Source of the DNA: an uncultured Chloroflexales bacterium
GTDB taxonomy: Bacteria; Chloroflexota; Chloroflexia; Chloroflexales; Chloroflexaceae
NCBI GenBank assembly: GCA_937902315.1
Contig: CALGUG010000048.1
Coordinates: 1 to 25,083, forward strand
DNA: 25,083 nt
Direction of reading: 5' to 3'
Shown here: positions 1 to 7,317 of the stretch, piece after piece
How positions within the stretch are numbered: position 1 is the stretch's first letter
How the letters are laid out: each line of letters begins with the position of its first letter
Translations under genes and position numbers: made by a program
The notes under the pieces: generated by a model
What the model was told of the DNA's origin: nothing
Databases searched by the model: none
The model's input: the letters and a program-made list of their open reading frames with translations, nothing else

Positions 1-53
1 GCTTTTCGTTTTTCTGAGCGAAGAGCATGCACGTCTTTAAACGGATTTGGTAT
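1..53 (-). repeat. Truncated copy of family-1 stem-loop repeat (head only)
   Basis: Read on the minus strand this segment contains TACCAAATCCGTTTAAAG, identical over 18 nt to the head of the element at 10709, and then CAGAAAAACGAAAAGC, identical over 16 nt to the element at 3150. The hairpin and tail boxes expected further along would lie beyond the left edge of the window. Confidence 0.6.
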
Positions 54-78
54 TAAAATCGTCTGATAGAGCCTAGAT

Positions 79-1524
79 CTATTTCACTGCTAAAAGGTCG
101 AGAGCTGCCAGCACATAGGGATCATCTTGTGGGTCGAAACGCCACCACTCCGCCTCAACGGTGAGGTCTGGCTCAACCCCTCGGCCTTCGTTCGGCTCAC
201 CATTAGGCAAAATATAGATCAACTCCGCCAACCATAGCTCAGATCCATCCACAAGCGTATAACCGCGCAGATTCTCGGTGTTGCCCGCTGTGGTAATGCC
301 CACCAGCTTCGCTCCCACACACTCGCGCATGCCAGCAGCGAACATTTCGGCGGCGCTCACACTGCCATCGTTGATCAACACCGCAACAGGGATACCAGCG
401 AGTTCGGGGATGAGTGAACCCTTAGGAGTGTATAGATCCTTATCGCCGCGCCGCGACTCGGTCGAGCCGATCCGGCAACGTTCGGCAAACAGGCCAACGC
501 TTTCGAGCATGTAGTCGACCCGTCCACCGCCATTGTCGCGCACATCTATCACGAGGGCCGAGATCGGGCCAGCTCGTAACTCGCGCTCGATCTCAGAGCG
601 GATCAAGCCGTCGAGATTATCGATAAAGAAGGTGCTGACGCGCAAGAGGACAACATCGCTATCGGGCAGGCGTTGAGCTTCTACATCGCTAAAGGCACCG
701 CTCGCAATAGGCCGACGCATAATCTCGACCTTGCGTTCGCTGCCATCACGACCACGGATCGTTAATTCAACTGTAGTGCCAGGCAGACCGCGCACCGATC
801 CGATCGGGCCAGCAGGGCCAAAGGCTGCGGTATCGGTGAAGGGAATGGTTCCGATCGCGATCACCAGTTCGCGCGGCTTCAGACCAGCCTCCTCTGCAGG
901 GCTGCCCTGAGCGAGCTGCATAATCAGACCACCCTCTGGCACGCTGCGAATCACGGCTCCGATTCCAGCATACTCGAGCTGGCCTTCAAAGATCGCCTGT
1001 TGTTCGGCCACCTCTTGGGGCGTCTCGTAGACCGAATGCTCATCATCGAGATGAGCCATCATCTCCTTCATCAGATAATAAAACTGCTCTGGATTCTCCG
1101 CTTCAGCGATCTTTGGGCCATATTCGCGACGAATCTGATTCCAATCTACGCCATGGAAATCGGTGTAGATATAGCGCTCGTTCACCAAACTCCAAACATC
1201 GTCGAAGACTTCTTGGCGCTGATCGCGCGACAAGGGCGCGAGAGTTGGTGTTGGCTTAAGCGCTTCAAACGTAGCTTGCAGCGTTGGAGACGGCTCGGGT
1301 GTGCCTATCTGCTGCTTGTCGCTGCTCGGACGGCTCGCGCGCCCCAATTGGCCGACCACAACAGGACTCGGCGAAGCGCTAGGCTCGGACATATCGGGCG
1401 CAGTGGGCGTCGCTTGAGATGCCTGGCCGACAGGCCAAGCGGGCAAACTACAGGCCAACAACAAAAATAAAAACAAAACAAGATAGCAGGGAAACCATCT
1501 GCGAAAGTGATACCGTAGTTGCAT
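79..1524 (-). CDS. S41-family (C-terminal processing type) peptidase, PDZ domain, lipoprotein
   Basis: A 481-aa S41 serine peptidase, probably anchored outside the cytoplasmic membrane and acting on extracytoplasmic proteins. Residues 1-25 form a lipoprotein signal (hydrophobic stretch, then lipobox L-L-A-C with Cys25). A low-complexity Pro/Ser/Thr linker runs to about residue 100. A helical S41 N-terminal region (about 105-170, with HLDDEHSVY) comes next, then a PDZ domain (about 185-270), then the catalytic core. The core has VIDVRDNGGG (about 325-334) and the nucleophile motif DGSVSAAE with Ser390. In CtpA/Tsp enzymes the catalytic Lys lies 25 residues after the Ser; here that position is Asn415 in TTAGN, so this is not a canonical Ser-Lys enzyme. 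It resembles S41 proteins with a TAGN motif. The start is supported by GAGAGAGG just upstream on the minus strand and by a promoter at 1551-1580. It appears monocistronic. Confidence 0.9.
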   Translation of the reverse strand: MQLRYHFRRWFPCYLVLFLFLLLACSLPAWPVGQASQATPTAPDMSEPSASPSPVVVGQLGRASRPSSDKQQIGTPEPSPTLQATFEALKPTPTLAPLSRDQRQEVFDDVWSLVNERYIYTDFHGVDWNQIRREYGPKIAEAENPEQFYYLMKEMMAHLDDEHSVYETPQEVAEQQAIFEGQLEYAGIGAVIRSVPEGGLIMQLAQGSPAEEAGLKPRELVIAIGTIPFTDTAAFGPAGPIGSVRGLPGTTVELTIRGRDGSERKVEIMRRPIASGAFSDVEAQRLPDSDVVLLRVSTFFIDNLDGLIRSEIERELRAGPISALVIDVRDNGGGRVDYMLESVGLFAERCRIGSTESRRGDKDLYTPKGSLIPELAGIPVAVLINDGSVSAAEMFAAGMRECVGAKLVGITTAGNTENLRGYTLVDGSELWLAELIYILPNGEPNEGRGVEPDLTVEAEWWRFDPQDDPYVLAALDLLAVK

Positions 1525-1550
1525 AAAGAACCTCTCTCATCTTTAGGTTC

Positions 1551-1580
1551 ATTATAGCGAGGGCATCTTCAAAACCGCAA
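1551..1580 (-). promoter_or_regulatory. Sigma70-type promoter for the S41 peptidase
   Basis: On the minus strand TTGCGG and TATAAT are separated by 18 nt, and the -10 lies about 27 nt upstream of the ATG at 1524. The -10 is perfect and the -35 matches at its TTG. Confidence 0.6.
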
Positions 1581-1632
1581 GAGCACTTGGCTGCCAGCAC
1601 AAGCAAGTAACAGGCGAAGATAGACACACAAA

Positions 1633-1660
1633 ACGGGCCAACAGCAAACTGCTGGCCCGT
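1633..1660 (-). terminator. Probable terminator of the M20 amidohydrolase gene
   Basis: An inverted repeat with 8-bp arms (ACGGGCCA / TGGCCCGT), a one-base mismatch, 3 more pairs and a 4-nt loop lies about 20 nt after the stop of the minus-strand gene at 1682. It is followed on the minus strand by TTTGTGTGT, so the U-tract is only moderate. Confidence 0.6.
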
Positions 1661-1681
1661 AACAAATCAGAGAGGAGAGGC

Positions 1682-2878
1682 TTAGTTCTCTTCGACTTTT
1701 TCGTTCAAGGCCCGAATGGCTGATTCGCACAGAATCGCGACGCCCAAAGGCATACACGATTCATCGAAATCGAAGCGCGGGTTGTGGTGTGGGTAAGAGA
1801 AACCGAGCTCTTCGTTGCGAGCACCGATAAAGAAGTAGTTACCGGGCACAACCTTGAGCACATCGCCGAAGTCCTCGCTACCCATCGTACGATACTTGGT
1901 ATCGACATTTTCGTCGCCCAACACATCGCGAGCGATCTCTTGCACCATCTTGGTCGGACCTTCGGCATTGACGGTCGCCTCGACGCCGATCTGAATATTG
2001 ACCTCGATCTCGGCCCCGAAGGCGGCGCCCACGCCAGCAGCAACCTCGCGGATACGGCGGTGAACCGTCTCGCGGATATCGGCGTCGAAGGTGCGGATGC
2101 TGCCGCGCAGCTCAGCGGAGTCAGAGATCACATTGCCCGCCTCGCCAGCCTTAATCGAGCCAACGGTCACCACAGCGGCTTTGTCGGCGTCGATGCTGCG
2201 GCTCACAACGGTCTGCAGCGCAACCACGAGGTGAGAGGCGACAACAACCGCATCGACGGTGGTCTCGGGGTGAGCGGCGTGCCCGCCCTTACCGCGCACA
2301 ATCACATGCAAGGCATCGGCGGCCGCCATCATGGGGCCGCTGCGCACAACCGCCTTGCCGATCGGTAACGAGGTCATCAGGTGAATGCTCAGCGCCACAT
2401 CGGGCTTCGGGCCTTCCAGCAGACCATCGTTGATCATAGCCATTGCGCCGCGCCCGCCCTCTTCAGCCGGCTGGAACATCAGCTTAATCGTGCCAGGCAG
2501 CTTATCGCGGTGGCGCGACAAAATGGTTGCCACACCGAGGCCCATCGCAACGTGTCCATCGTGCCCACAAGCGTGCATAACGCCCGGGTTCTGAGAGCGA
2601 TAGGGAACGTCGTTCTCTTCCAAAATCGGCAGCGCATCCATATCGAAACGTAGCAACACGGTGCGGCCGTTATCTTGGTTGCCGCCGATCAAGCCAACTA
2701 CGCCGGTCTTGCCAATGCCGGTTTGCACTTCATAGCCCAACTCAGCCAGCTTTTCGGCCACAATACCCGAGGTTCGCACTTCCTGATAGCCGAGTTCGGG
2801 ATGCTGGTGCAAATCGCGCCGAATCTCGACCATCATGTCTTGTAATGCACGTGCTTCGTCGAGGAACTGATTGCTCAT
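1682..2878 (-). CDS. M20D-family metal-dependent amidohydrolase / carboxypeptidase
   Basis: A 398-aa cytosolic M20 peptidase of the hippurate hydrolase / N-acyl-amino-acid amidohydrolase type, which hydrolyses N-acylated amino acids to the free amino acid. Visible motifs in order are DLHQHPELGYQE (22-33), DMDALPILEEN (79-89), MHACGHDGH (101-109, ligands Cys104 and His106), PAEEGG (137-142, Glu139/Glu140), SIH (His166), a dimerisation insert with GKGGHAAHPE (196-205), MGSEDFG (332-338) and a C-terminal His pair (364-365). The length is normal for the family. The start is fixed by GGAGG seven bases upstream. The substrate cannot be read from sequence: auxin conjugates, hippurate or peptidoglycan-derived compounds are all possible. 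It stands alone, with a -10 element upstream and a hairpin downstream. Confidence 0.92.
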   Translation of the reverse strand: MSNQFLDEARALQDMMVEIRRDLHQHPELGYQEVRTSGIVAEKLAELGYEVQTGIGKTGVVGLIGGNQDNGRTVLLRFDMDALPILEENDVPYRSQNPGVMHACGHDGHVAMGLGVATILSRHRDKLPGTIKLMFQPAEEGGRGAMAMINDGLLEGPKPDVALSIHLMTSLPIGKAVVRSGPMMAAADALHVIVRGKGGHAAHPETTVDAVVVASHLVVALQTVVSRSIDADKAAVVTVGSIKAGEAGNVISDSAELRGSIRTFDADIRETVHRRIREVAAGVGAAFGAEIEVNIQIGVEATVNAEGPTKMVQEIARDVLGDENVDTKYRTMGSEDFGDVLKVVPGNYFFIGARNEELGFSYPHHNPRFDFDESCMPLGVAILCESAIRALNEKVEEN

Positions 2879-2927
2879 TACGCCTCCAAAAACAACGCGG
2901 TTTCAGATTGTAGATTGGGATGGACTC

Positions 2928-2936
2928 AGTATACCA
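2928..2936 (-). promoter_or_regulatory. Extended -10 promoter of the M20 gene
   Basis: The minus strand reads TGGTATACT (TGn plus -10), about 50 nt upstream of the ATG at 2878. No good -35 hexamer is seen at 16-18 nt, which fits an extended -10 promoter. Confidence 0.4.
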
Positions 2937-3031
2937 TAGCAAATGGCAAGCGTATGCACCTCCCAAAGTTCAAACAATCAGCCGCACAACCGCATAAGGC
3001 GGAAGCAGCTTTACCCACAAAAAAGGTCCTA

Positions 3032-3127
3032 AGCGCGTCCGCCTCCGGCTACCAGAGCGTCTAGCTCCCATTCGGGCATATCCTCGCAGCTTGCGCTGCG
3101 ACCTGCTTCGTGCGAGCCCGAAGCAGG
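3032..3127 (+). repeat. Family-2 palindromic repeat, copy A
   Basis: Core AGCGCGTCCGCCTCCGGCTA (3032-3051), then CCCATTCGGG (3068-3077), hairpin CGCAGC-TTGC-GCTGCG (3085-3100) and hairpin CCTGCTTCG / CGAAGCAGG (arms 3102-3110 and 3119-3127). The same order of parts occurs on the opposite strand at 7318-7430. Together with the family-1 element after it, this repeat fills most of the 472-bp gap between the M20 gene and the 217-aa protein gene. I see no credible gene in that gap. Confidence 0.75.
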
Positions 3128-3149
3128 CTCGAACACGGCATCTCACAAC

Positions 3150-3280
3150 AAATCCGCTAAAAGACTTGTACTCTCAGCGCAGAAAAACGAAAAGCCGGGG
3201 AAAGAAGGTGTGTGATATTTCGCGCGGCAGCGCGAAATATCACACAACAACAATAATCAAGTTCCACTCTGCCGAAGGCC
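3150..3280 (+). repeat. Family-1 stem-loop repeat, copy 1
   Basis: The head is AAATCCGCTAAAAG followed by CAGAAAAACGAAAAGCCGGG. A perfect 17-bp hairpin follows (arms 3209-3225 and 3230-3246, loop GGCA), then CAACAA and the tail box GTTCCACTCTGCCGAAGGCC (3261-3280). Head and tail match the copy at 10709, but the stem sequence differs while staying complementary. The 64-codon open frame across it is not supported as a gene. Confidence 0.8.
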
Positions 3281-3295
3281 AATAGATGCATCAAA

Positions 3296-3324
3296 AAGCG
3301 GCCTTCTTTGGAAGAAGACCGCTT
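3296..3324 (-). terminator. Rho-independent terminator of the 217-aa protein gene
   Basis: 13-bp arms AAGCGGYCTTCTT / AAGAAGRCCGCTT with a 3-nt loop. The single imperfect position is a G.U wobble in the minus-strand RNA but a C.A mismatch in the plus strand, and a run of five T follows on the minus strand. Both point to the minus-strand gene ending at 3351. Confidence 0.9.
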
Positions 3325-3350
3325 AAAACGCTTGTATCAGCAATCAGCTC

Positions 3351-4004
3351 TTAGATAACAGGTTCGCCACGACGCCCGTTGGCACGAGCCGGGTTGCGTT
3401 GCAATTCGGTTAGAAGGTTAGCAGCTTGCTCGTGAGTCAGATCGTCGAGCGCGATACCATAGCGGCTGCGCACCTCGCCCTCAAGATCGAGGTTGCGAGC
3501 CTGAGCCATCTTGGTCAAGGCCTGCAACTGGCGCTCGGTGGCCGGGGCGCTCTTGGGAGCGTCGTTATAGCGAACGCGCTCATCGGCCAGCTTCTTGAGG
3601 CTTTCGATAAAGCTCGAGGCTTGGCCCTTGGTAAGCGTTATGAGGTCGATGTTCTGCTCGTGGGCGTAGCTCAAGAGCTGCTCGCTCGTCCAGGCGAGCT
3701 GTTCTTGCAAGGTCGCGATATAGTTGCGCTGCTTGTCGCTAGCGGGCGAATCAGGGTCGCGAACAGTGATGGGAGCAGGAGTGCCTTGGGCCTCGCGCAG
3801 GCTTTGGATCTGAGCTTCGATCGCGGCCTGTTGAGCGGTATAGATCCGCAAGCCGAGCTTAACAGCTTCTTCAATATCTTCATCGCTGGCCCCGACCGGC
3901 AAAGTGATGGTCTCTTCGAGAGTCACATAGTCTTCGCCAAGCTTCAAGGCGGCGCGATAGGTGCGAGTTACACTGCGTTCTTGGGTGTTACGTGCAGGTG
4001 CCAT
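3351..4004 (-). CDS. Conserved hypothetical protein with two copies of a ~50-aa helical module
   Basis: A 217-aa soluble protein with no signal peptide or membrane segment. Residues 10-70 resemble a small alpha/beta region (SVTRTYRAALKLGEDYVTLEET) followed by a helical EEAVKLGLRIYTAQQAAIEAQ segment. Two related modules follow. At 88-140, ASDKQRNYI leads to LTKGQASSFIESL; at 154-204, ATERQLQAL leads to LTHEQAANLLTEL. This Q-x-x-x-(I/L)...LT-x-x-(Q/E)A pattern resembles modules in the C-terminal parts of some phage and bacterial ssDNA-binding or recombination proteins; that link is from memory and is inference. The tail is basic (NPARANGRRG). The start is supported by AGAGGAG upstream. It is a self-contained unit with a near-consensus promoter (4078-4106) and a strong terminator, suggesting substantial constitutive expression. 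Function unknown. Confidence 0.85.
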   Translation of the reverse strand: MAPARNTQERSVTRTYRAALKLGEDYVTLEETITLPVGASDEDIEEAVKLGLRIYTAQQAAIEAQIQSLREAQGTPAPITVRDPDSPASDKQRNYIATLQEQLAWTSEQLLSYAHEQNIDLITLTKGQASSFIESLKKLADERVRYNDAPKSAPATERQLQALTKMAQARNLDLEGEVRSRYGIALDDLTHEQAANLLTELQRNPARANGRRGEPVI

Positions 4005-4077
4005 AATCGGTCACTCCTCTTTCTCGTAATTAGCGGTAAATACTCTTAATCTCGTGTTACGTACAGTTCCCTTGAAT

Positions 4078-4106
4078 ATTATAGCACAAAAGTTCTAAGT
4101 TTGCAA
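4078..4106 (-). promoter_or_regulatory. Strong sigma70-type promoter of the 217-aa protein gene
   Basis: The minus strand reads TTGCAA, 17 nt, TATAAT: a perfect -10 with optimal spacing and four of six -35 matches. The predicted leader to the ATG at 4004 is about 65-70 nt. This is the best sigma70 match in the window. Confidence 0.8.
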
Positions 4107-4262
4107 GAGTCAGTTTTTTGCCGACCCCGCTTATTGAACCTCTGCCGCTATGATTCTATCAAGATCATTGCCACCAATTATAAGAGATTCGTTTGAATTG
4201 TCGGCTTTGGAGAGGTCTTTCGGCACACAGAGATACAAGCCTCGTTTGTTGGGCGGGATGCT

Positions 4263-4302
4263 GGTAGCCGTAGGCGGACGCGCCAAGCAACGAATGGAAG
4301 GG
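4263..4302 (-). repeat. Family-2 repeat, copy B (core only)
   Basis: On the plus strand GGTAGCCGTAGGCGGACGCG is followed by CGAATGGAAGGG, matching the core and outer box of copy C at 7391-7430. The paired hairpins of copies A and C are not evident. The rest of the gap 4107-4390 shows no gene: the open frame at 4178-4372 has no ribosome-binding site and crosses the repeat. Confidence 0.65.
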
Positions 4303-4390
4303 AAAGAGCTCGCCGCAGCAATCTGAAGAAAAAAGTGGATTTGCTATTAAACATCTGAGAGCGCTTTTTCATAGCTCACAAGCAAAAAAA

Positions 4391-4419
4391 AGAAGGTGGA
4401 AGCTAAGCCTCCACCTTCT
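4391..4419 (-). terminator. Rho-independent terminator of the GHL6-type gene
   Basis: A 13-bp stem AGAAGGTGGARGC with a 3-nt loop (TTA on the minus strand) is followed on the minus strand by an uninterrupted run of T. The one imperfect pair is G.U in the minus-strand RNA. Confidence 0.92.
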
Positions 4420-4439
4420 CACAGGCTCACAGAAGCTGC

Positions 4440-6440
4440 TTAGGCGCGGATATGGACGATCTGATAGCCATTCAGCTTGGGTACATGCAAGTGAACATAG
4501 CCATCGCGCCACTCCCAATCGATCGACTCGCCGCCGGGTGCCAGCTGAACCGCGCTCGGCTCGGCGTCGCAGCGAATGGCGATCTCTTGATTGTAGAGCG
4601 GGATCACATCCTCAACGATGTCGAGAACCTTACCACGCCGCTGATGCACATAGTGCAGCAGATGGACGATCGTATCTTTGCCTTGGGCACGCACCGTCAC
4701 GATCGCGGTGCTGGGCAGACTGTGCTTGCCGACCCTTGGCCGATCGAGCAGACGTGCGATCAGGTTGCCGACCAGCTTTTTGTGTACCAGACGAGCGCTT
4801 TGGGCGTATTCCGTGAAGAGCGGGCGCGCCAGATAGATCGCCGGGCCGTTTTGAACCACCAAAGCGTCGTCGCTGGCAGCCTTAAAGGGCGAATACTGGT
4901 GCGAGCAGAAGTGCTGCCACGTGCGGTTGAAGTAGGGCTCGCCGACGCGGGCCAAGATCTGGCTGCCCTCGGCCAGCGTTACGCGGCTGCCCTGCAGCTC
5001 GCAGACATGGGCGGCGGGCTCGATGCCAGCGCCCAGTTCTTCGCTCAAAAGCATATAGTCGGGCGCGAAAGGCGCGGGCCCAGCGTAGTTGACGCCCAGC
5101 AGATCGGCCAGCAAAAAGTTCTTGCCCTCTGCATCAAGTCCAGCTCGATCACTGACCAGCAGCTTGCCGCCCGCCGCCACAAAAGCGCGCACCTTGTCGG
5201 CGAAAGCTTGATCGATCTCGACGATATCGGGCAGGATCAGCAGCTTGTAGGGCGACAGATCGCAAGCGGTGTCGATAAACTGGAACTGATACTTGAGCTG
5301 TTCGAGGATATGCAAAACGCCCAAATCGGTGTCGTGCATCAGTTCGCCCGCCGCGCTTGCGATGCCACTCGAAGTCAAAACGGCGATCTCGGGCAGCGGC
5401 ACGCTATCGCGGCACCATGGCTCGCGCTGCTCGACTTCGCTGAAGATCTCACCGATGCGCTGATAAACAGCGGGATCGAGGCGTCCGCGCGGGTGCAGCT
5501 GATCGCCGATGCTGATGGCAGCGCCGTGGGCCAGCGCGCTGAAGCATTCCAGTTCGAGCGCGGCGCGGTTGCGCACCCCACCGAAGTCGCCCCACGAGGT
5601 GTGGAAGCGGCCCGTCATGGCCAAAAGCGGGCGGTCGAAGGTCTGGAAGTAGCGCACATAGAGCGGGAAGTGGTCGTAGCCCCAGCCGCCGCCCGGCAGC
5701 GACTCGATCTCGATATGGGTGAAGTTATCCATTTCGACGCGGTTGCCGCGCTCGGGCTGACCGTGCATGCGCAAACGGCTGTTGTAGAAGATATCGACCG
5801 GCTTGATAGCACGGATCGCGGCCGTACAGCGATCCATAAAGCGGCGCTCGGCCTCGAGCGAGAACTGCTTGAGCTGCTCGGGATCTTCAGGGTTCACGCC
5901 TTGGGCCTGCATCTGAGCCAGACAGGTTGAGCAGACGCAGGGCGCGCCGATATAACGCGTTATGTCAATGAAGAAGCCGTCGACATCGTACATCTGCATA
6001 ATCTCGCGGATCTGGTCGATCACGTAGTCGCCGTAGCCGCTGTTCATACAGAGGTTCTTCCAACCCGGCTTGAGCGGGCTGTTCGATGGGCCCGCGATCG
6101 AGCCATTCGGCGCGATCTGACGCCACTCAGGGTGGGTCGCCCAGGCCAGCTCGTCCCAGGTGACGGTGGTGTAGACCGGGGCGCGAATACCCGCTTCGCG
6201 GCAGGCCCGCAACATCTCGCCCAAGAGGTCGGGGCGCTGCAGATGGGGGTGGGGCGTGCCGATTTTGGTCGGGTAGTAGCTATAGCCGTGATGGCACTTG
6301 GCGAAGACTGTGATCGAGTTGACGTGGCCCGCCTTGAGGGTGGCTACAAACTCGGCCGGATCGAAATCGATGCCGATCTCGGGGATATGGGGCGACGTAT
6401 GAAAGTCGAGGTGAACTTGTCGAAAAGGTAGGGTGCTCAT
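4440..6440 (-). CDS. GHL6 / beta-galactosidase-trimerisation-type glycoside hydrolase-like protein
   Basis: I place the start at 6440 (666 aa) rather than the longer frame from 6548. The protein then begins MSTLPFRQVHLDFHTSPHIP, where GHL6-type homologues start, with GGAG about nine bases upstream. Residues 1-135 match the hypothetical glycosyl hydrolase 6 pattern (LDFHTSPH, FAKCHHGYSYYPT, LLGEMLRACREAGIRAPVY). The TIM barrel continues to about 340 with DGFFIDITR (154-162), a CVCSTC cluster (168-173) and HIEIESLPGG (242-251); acidic residues in these strands are the likely catalytic candidates. From about 350 a flavodoxin-like beta-galactosidase-trimerisation domain follows (EIAVLTSSG, KLLILPDI, VAAGGKLLVSD), then a beta-rich C-terminus. 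There is no signal peptide, so it should be cytosolic. Substrate unknown. The nearby galactokinase and GH51 locus make an arabino-galacto-oligosaccharide plausible, but that is inference. Confidence 0.82.
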   Translation of the reverse strand: MSTLPFRQVHLDFHTSPHIPEIGIDFDPAEFVATLKAGHVNSITVFAKCHHGYSYYPTKIGTPHPHLQRPDLLGEMLRACREAGIRAPVYTTVTWDELAWATHPEWRQIAPNGSIAGPSNSPLKPGWKNLCMNSGYGDYVIDQIREIMQMYDVDGFFIDITRYIGAPCVCSTCLAQMQAQGVNPEDPEQLKQFSLEAERRFMDRCTAAIRAIKPVDIFYNSRLRMHGQPERGNRVEMDNFTHIEIESLPGGGWGYDHFPLYVRYFQTFDRPLLAMTGRFHTSWGDFGGVRNRAALELECFSALAHGAAISIGDQLHPRGRLDPAVYQRIGEIFSEVEQREPWCRDSVPLPEIAVLTSSGIASAAGELMHDTDLGVLHILEQLKYQFQFIDTACDLSPYKLLILPDIVEIDQAFADKVRAFVAAGGKLLVSDRAGLDAEGKNFLLADLLGVNYAGPAPFAPDYMLLSEELGAGIEPAAHVCELQGSRVTLAEGSQILARVGEPYFNRTWQHFCSHQYSPFKAASDDALVVQNGPAIYLARPLFTEYAQSARLVHKKLVGNLIARLLDRPRVGKHSLPSTAIVTVRAQGKDTIVHLLHYVHQRRGKVLDIVEDVIPLYNQEIAIRCDAEPSAVQLAPGGESIDWEWRDGYVHLHVPKLNGYQIVHIRA

Positions 6441-6477
6441 GCACAACTCCATTGTTATGATTAACTGGGTCGGCGCA

Positions 6478-6486
6478 ACTATACCA
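6478..6486 (-). promoter_or_regulatory. Extended -10 element upstream of the GHL6-type gene
   Basis: The minus strand reads TGGTATAGT about 38 nt upstream of the ATG at 6440. No convincing -35 is seen. A promoter here also argues for the shorter start, because a start at 6548 would lie upstream of it. Confidence 0.4.
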
Positions 6487-6538
6487 TGCTTTTGGCCAAG
6501 CTGATTAATGGTACCCCGAAGTTGGTCGAGAATGGCAC

Positions 6539-6567
6539 TTTTGAACATACCACTTCTCTGCTAGACT
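6539..6567 (+). promoter_or_regulatory. Possible promoter of the PNPOx-like gene
   Basis: TTTTGA, 17 nt, TAGACT, with TGC immediately before the -10. It lies about 30 nt upstream of the ATG at 6599 and runs divergently from the GHL6-type promoter. Confidence 0.35.
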
Positions 6568-6598
6568 GATCCCCACCAGTCAAAAATAGAGAGGTTGT

Positions 6599-7267
6599 AT
6601 GATCGAAGAATTTCCGAAAACTTCCCTTAACCGCGTGCGCCGTGTGAGAAAGCGCGCCCACTACGACGCCGAGACGATCTATGCCATCATCGATGCGGCG
6701 CCGATCTGCCATGTCGGCTTTGTGGTCGATGAGCAGCCCTTTGTGATTCCGACCTTGCACGCCCGCGACGGCGAGCGCATTCTGCTGCACGGCGCGGTCG
6801 CAAGCCGTTTGATGCGCTATCTGGCCAGCGGCGGCAAGGTCTGCATCAACTGGACGCTAGTCGATGGCTTGGTTTTGGCGCGCTCGGTCTTCAACCATTC
6901 GGTCAACTACCGCTCGGCGGTCGTGTTCGGCAGCGGCTACGCCATCGAAGGCGACGAAGAGCGCCTAGCCGCCCTCGAGCGCTTCACCGAAAAGCTGATT
7001 CCCGGGCGCTGGGCCGATTGCCGCCCGCCCAATCGGGTCGAGCTGCGCCAAACCAGCATCGTGGCGATCGAGATCGAAAGCGCTTCGGCCAAGGTGCGAA
7101 ACGGCCCGCCCGGCGACGAGGAGGCCGACTACGAGCTGCCCTATTGGGCCGGGGTGTTGCCCATCGAGATGCATATGGGCGCGTTCCAGCCCGATGCGCG
7201 CTTGGCCCCCGAAACGGCCGTGCCCGAGTATCTGAATCAGCTTCAGAAGAAGTTTAATGGCGAGTAG
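6599..7267 (+). CDS. Pyridoxamine 5'-phosphate oxidase-like flavin-binding protein (Pyridox_ox_2 / NimA-like)
   Basis: A 222-aa split-barrel protein of the FMN/F420-binding PNPOx-like superfamily. The N-terminus has RVRRVRKRAHYDAETIYAIIDAAP, then the barrel entry ICHVGFVVDEQPFVIPTLHA, then HGAVASRLMRYLASGGKVCINWTLVDGLVLARSVFNHSVNYRSAVVFG. This order is characteristic of the Pyridox_ox_2 family, whose members are mostly uncharacterised flavin-dependent reductases or oxidases. The C-terminal half (about 110-222) is a usual extension and includes YELPYWAGVLPI. GAGAGG about six bases upstream fixes the ATG. It stands alone and diverges from the GHL6-type gene; nothing nearby suggests its substrate. 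A family-2 repeat begins about 50 nt after its stop and may serve as its terminator. Confidence 0.85.
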   Translation: MIEEFPKTSLNRVRRVRKRAHYDAETIYAIIDAAPICHVGFVVDEQPFVIPTLHARDGERILLHGAVASRLMRYLASGGKVCINWTLVDGLVLARSVFNHSVNYRSAVVFGSGYAIEGDEERLAALERFTEKLIPGRWADCRPPNRVELRQTSIVAIEIESASAKVRNGPPGDEEADYELPYWAGVLPIEMHMGAFQPDARLAPETAVPEYLNQLQKKFNGE

Positions 7268-7317
7268 GCGCGATCCTCTCGAGCGTTACAAACAAGGAGA
7301 TGTTGCTGCGTCTGAAC

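Noticed and set aside
1784..2368. 194-aa plus-strand open frame opposite the M20 gene
   Set aside because: It is the shadow of a well-supported M20 amidohydrolase, with no ribosome-binding site or recognisable motif.
3209..3246. Ordinary rho-independent terminator
   Set aside because: The 17-bp hairpin has no T-run on either side, no plus-strand gene ends before it, and the gene that ends nearby has its own terminator at 3296. It belongs to the family-1 repeat.
4452..5930. 492-aa plus-strand open frame opposite the GHL6-type gene
   Set aside because: It is antisense to a gene with clear domains, ribosome-binding site and terminator. Its translation shows no recognisable domain and it arises from GC-rich codon bias.
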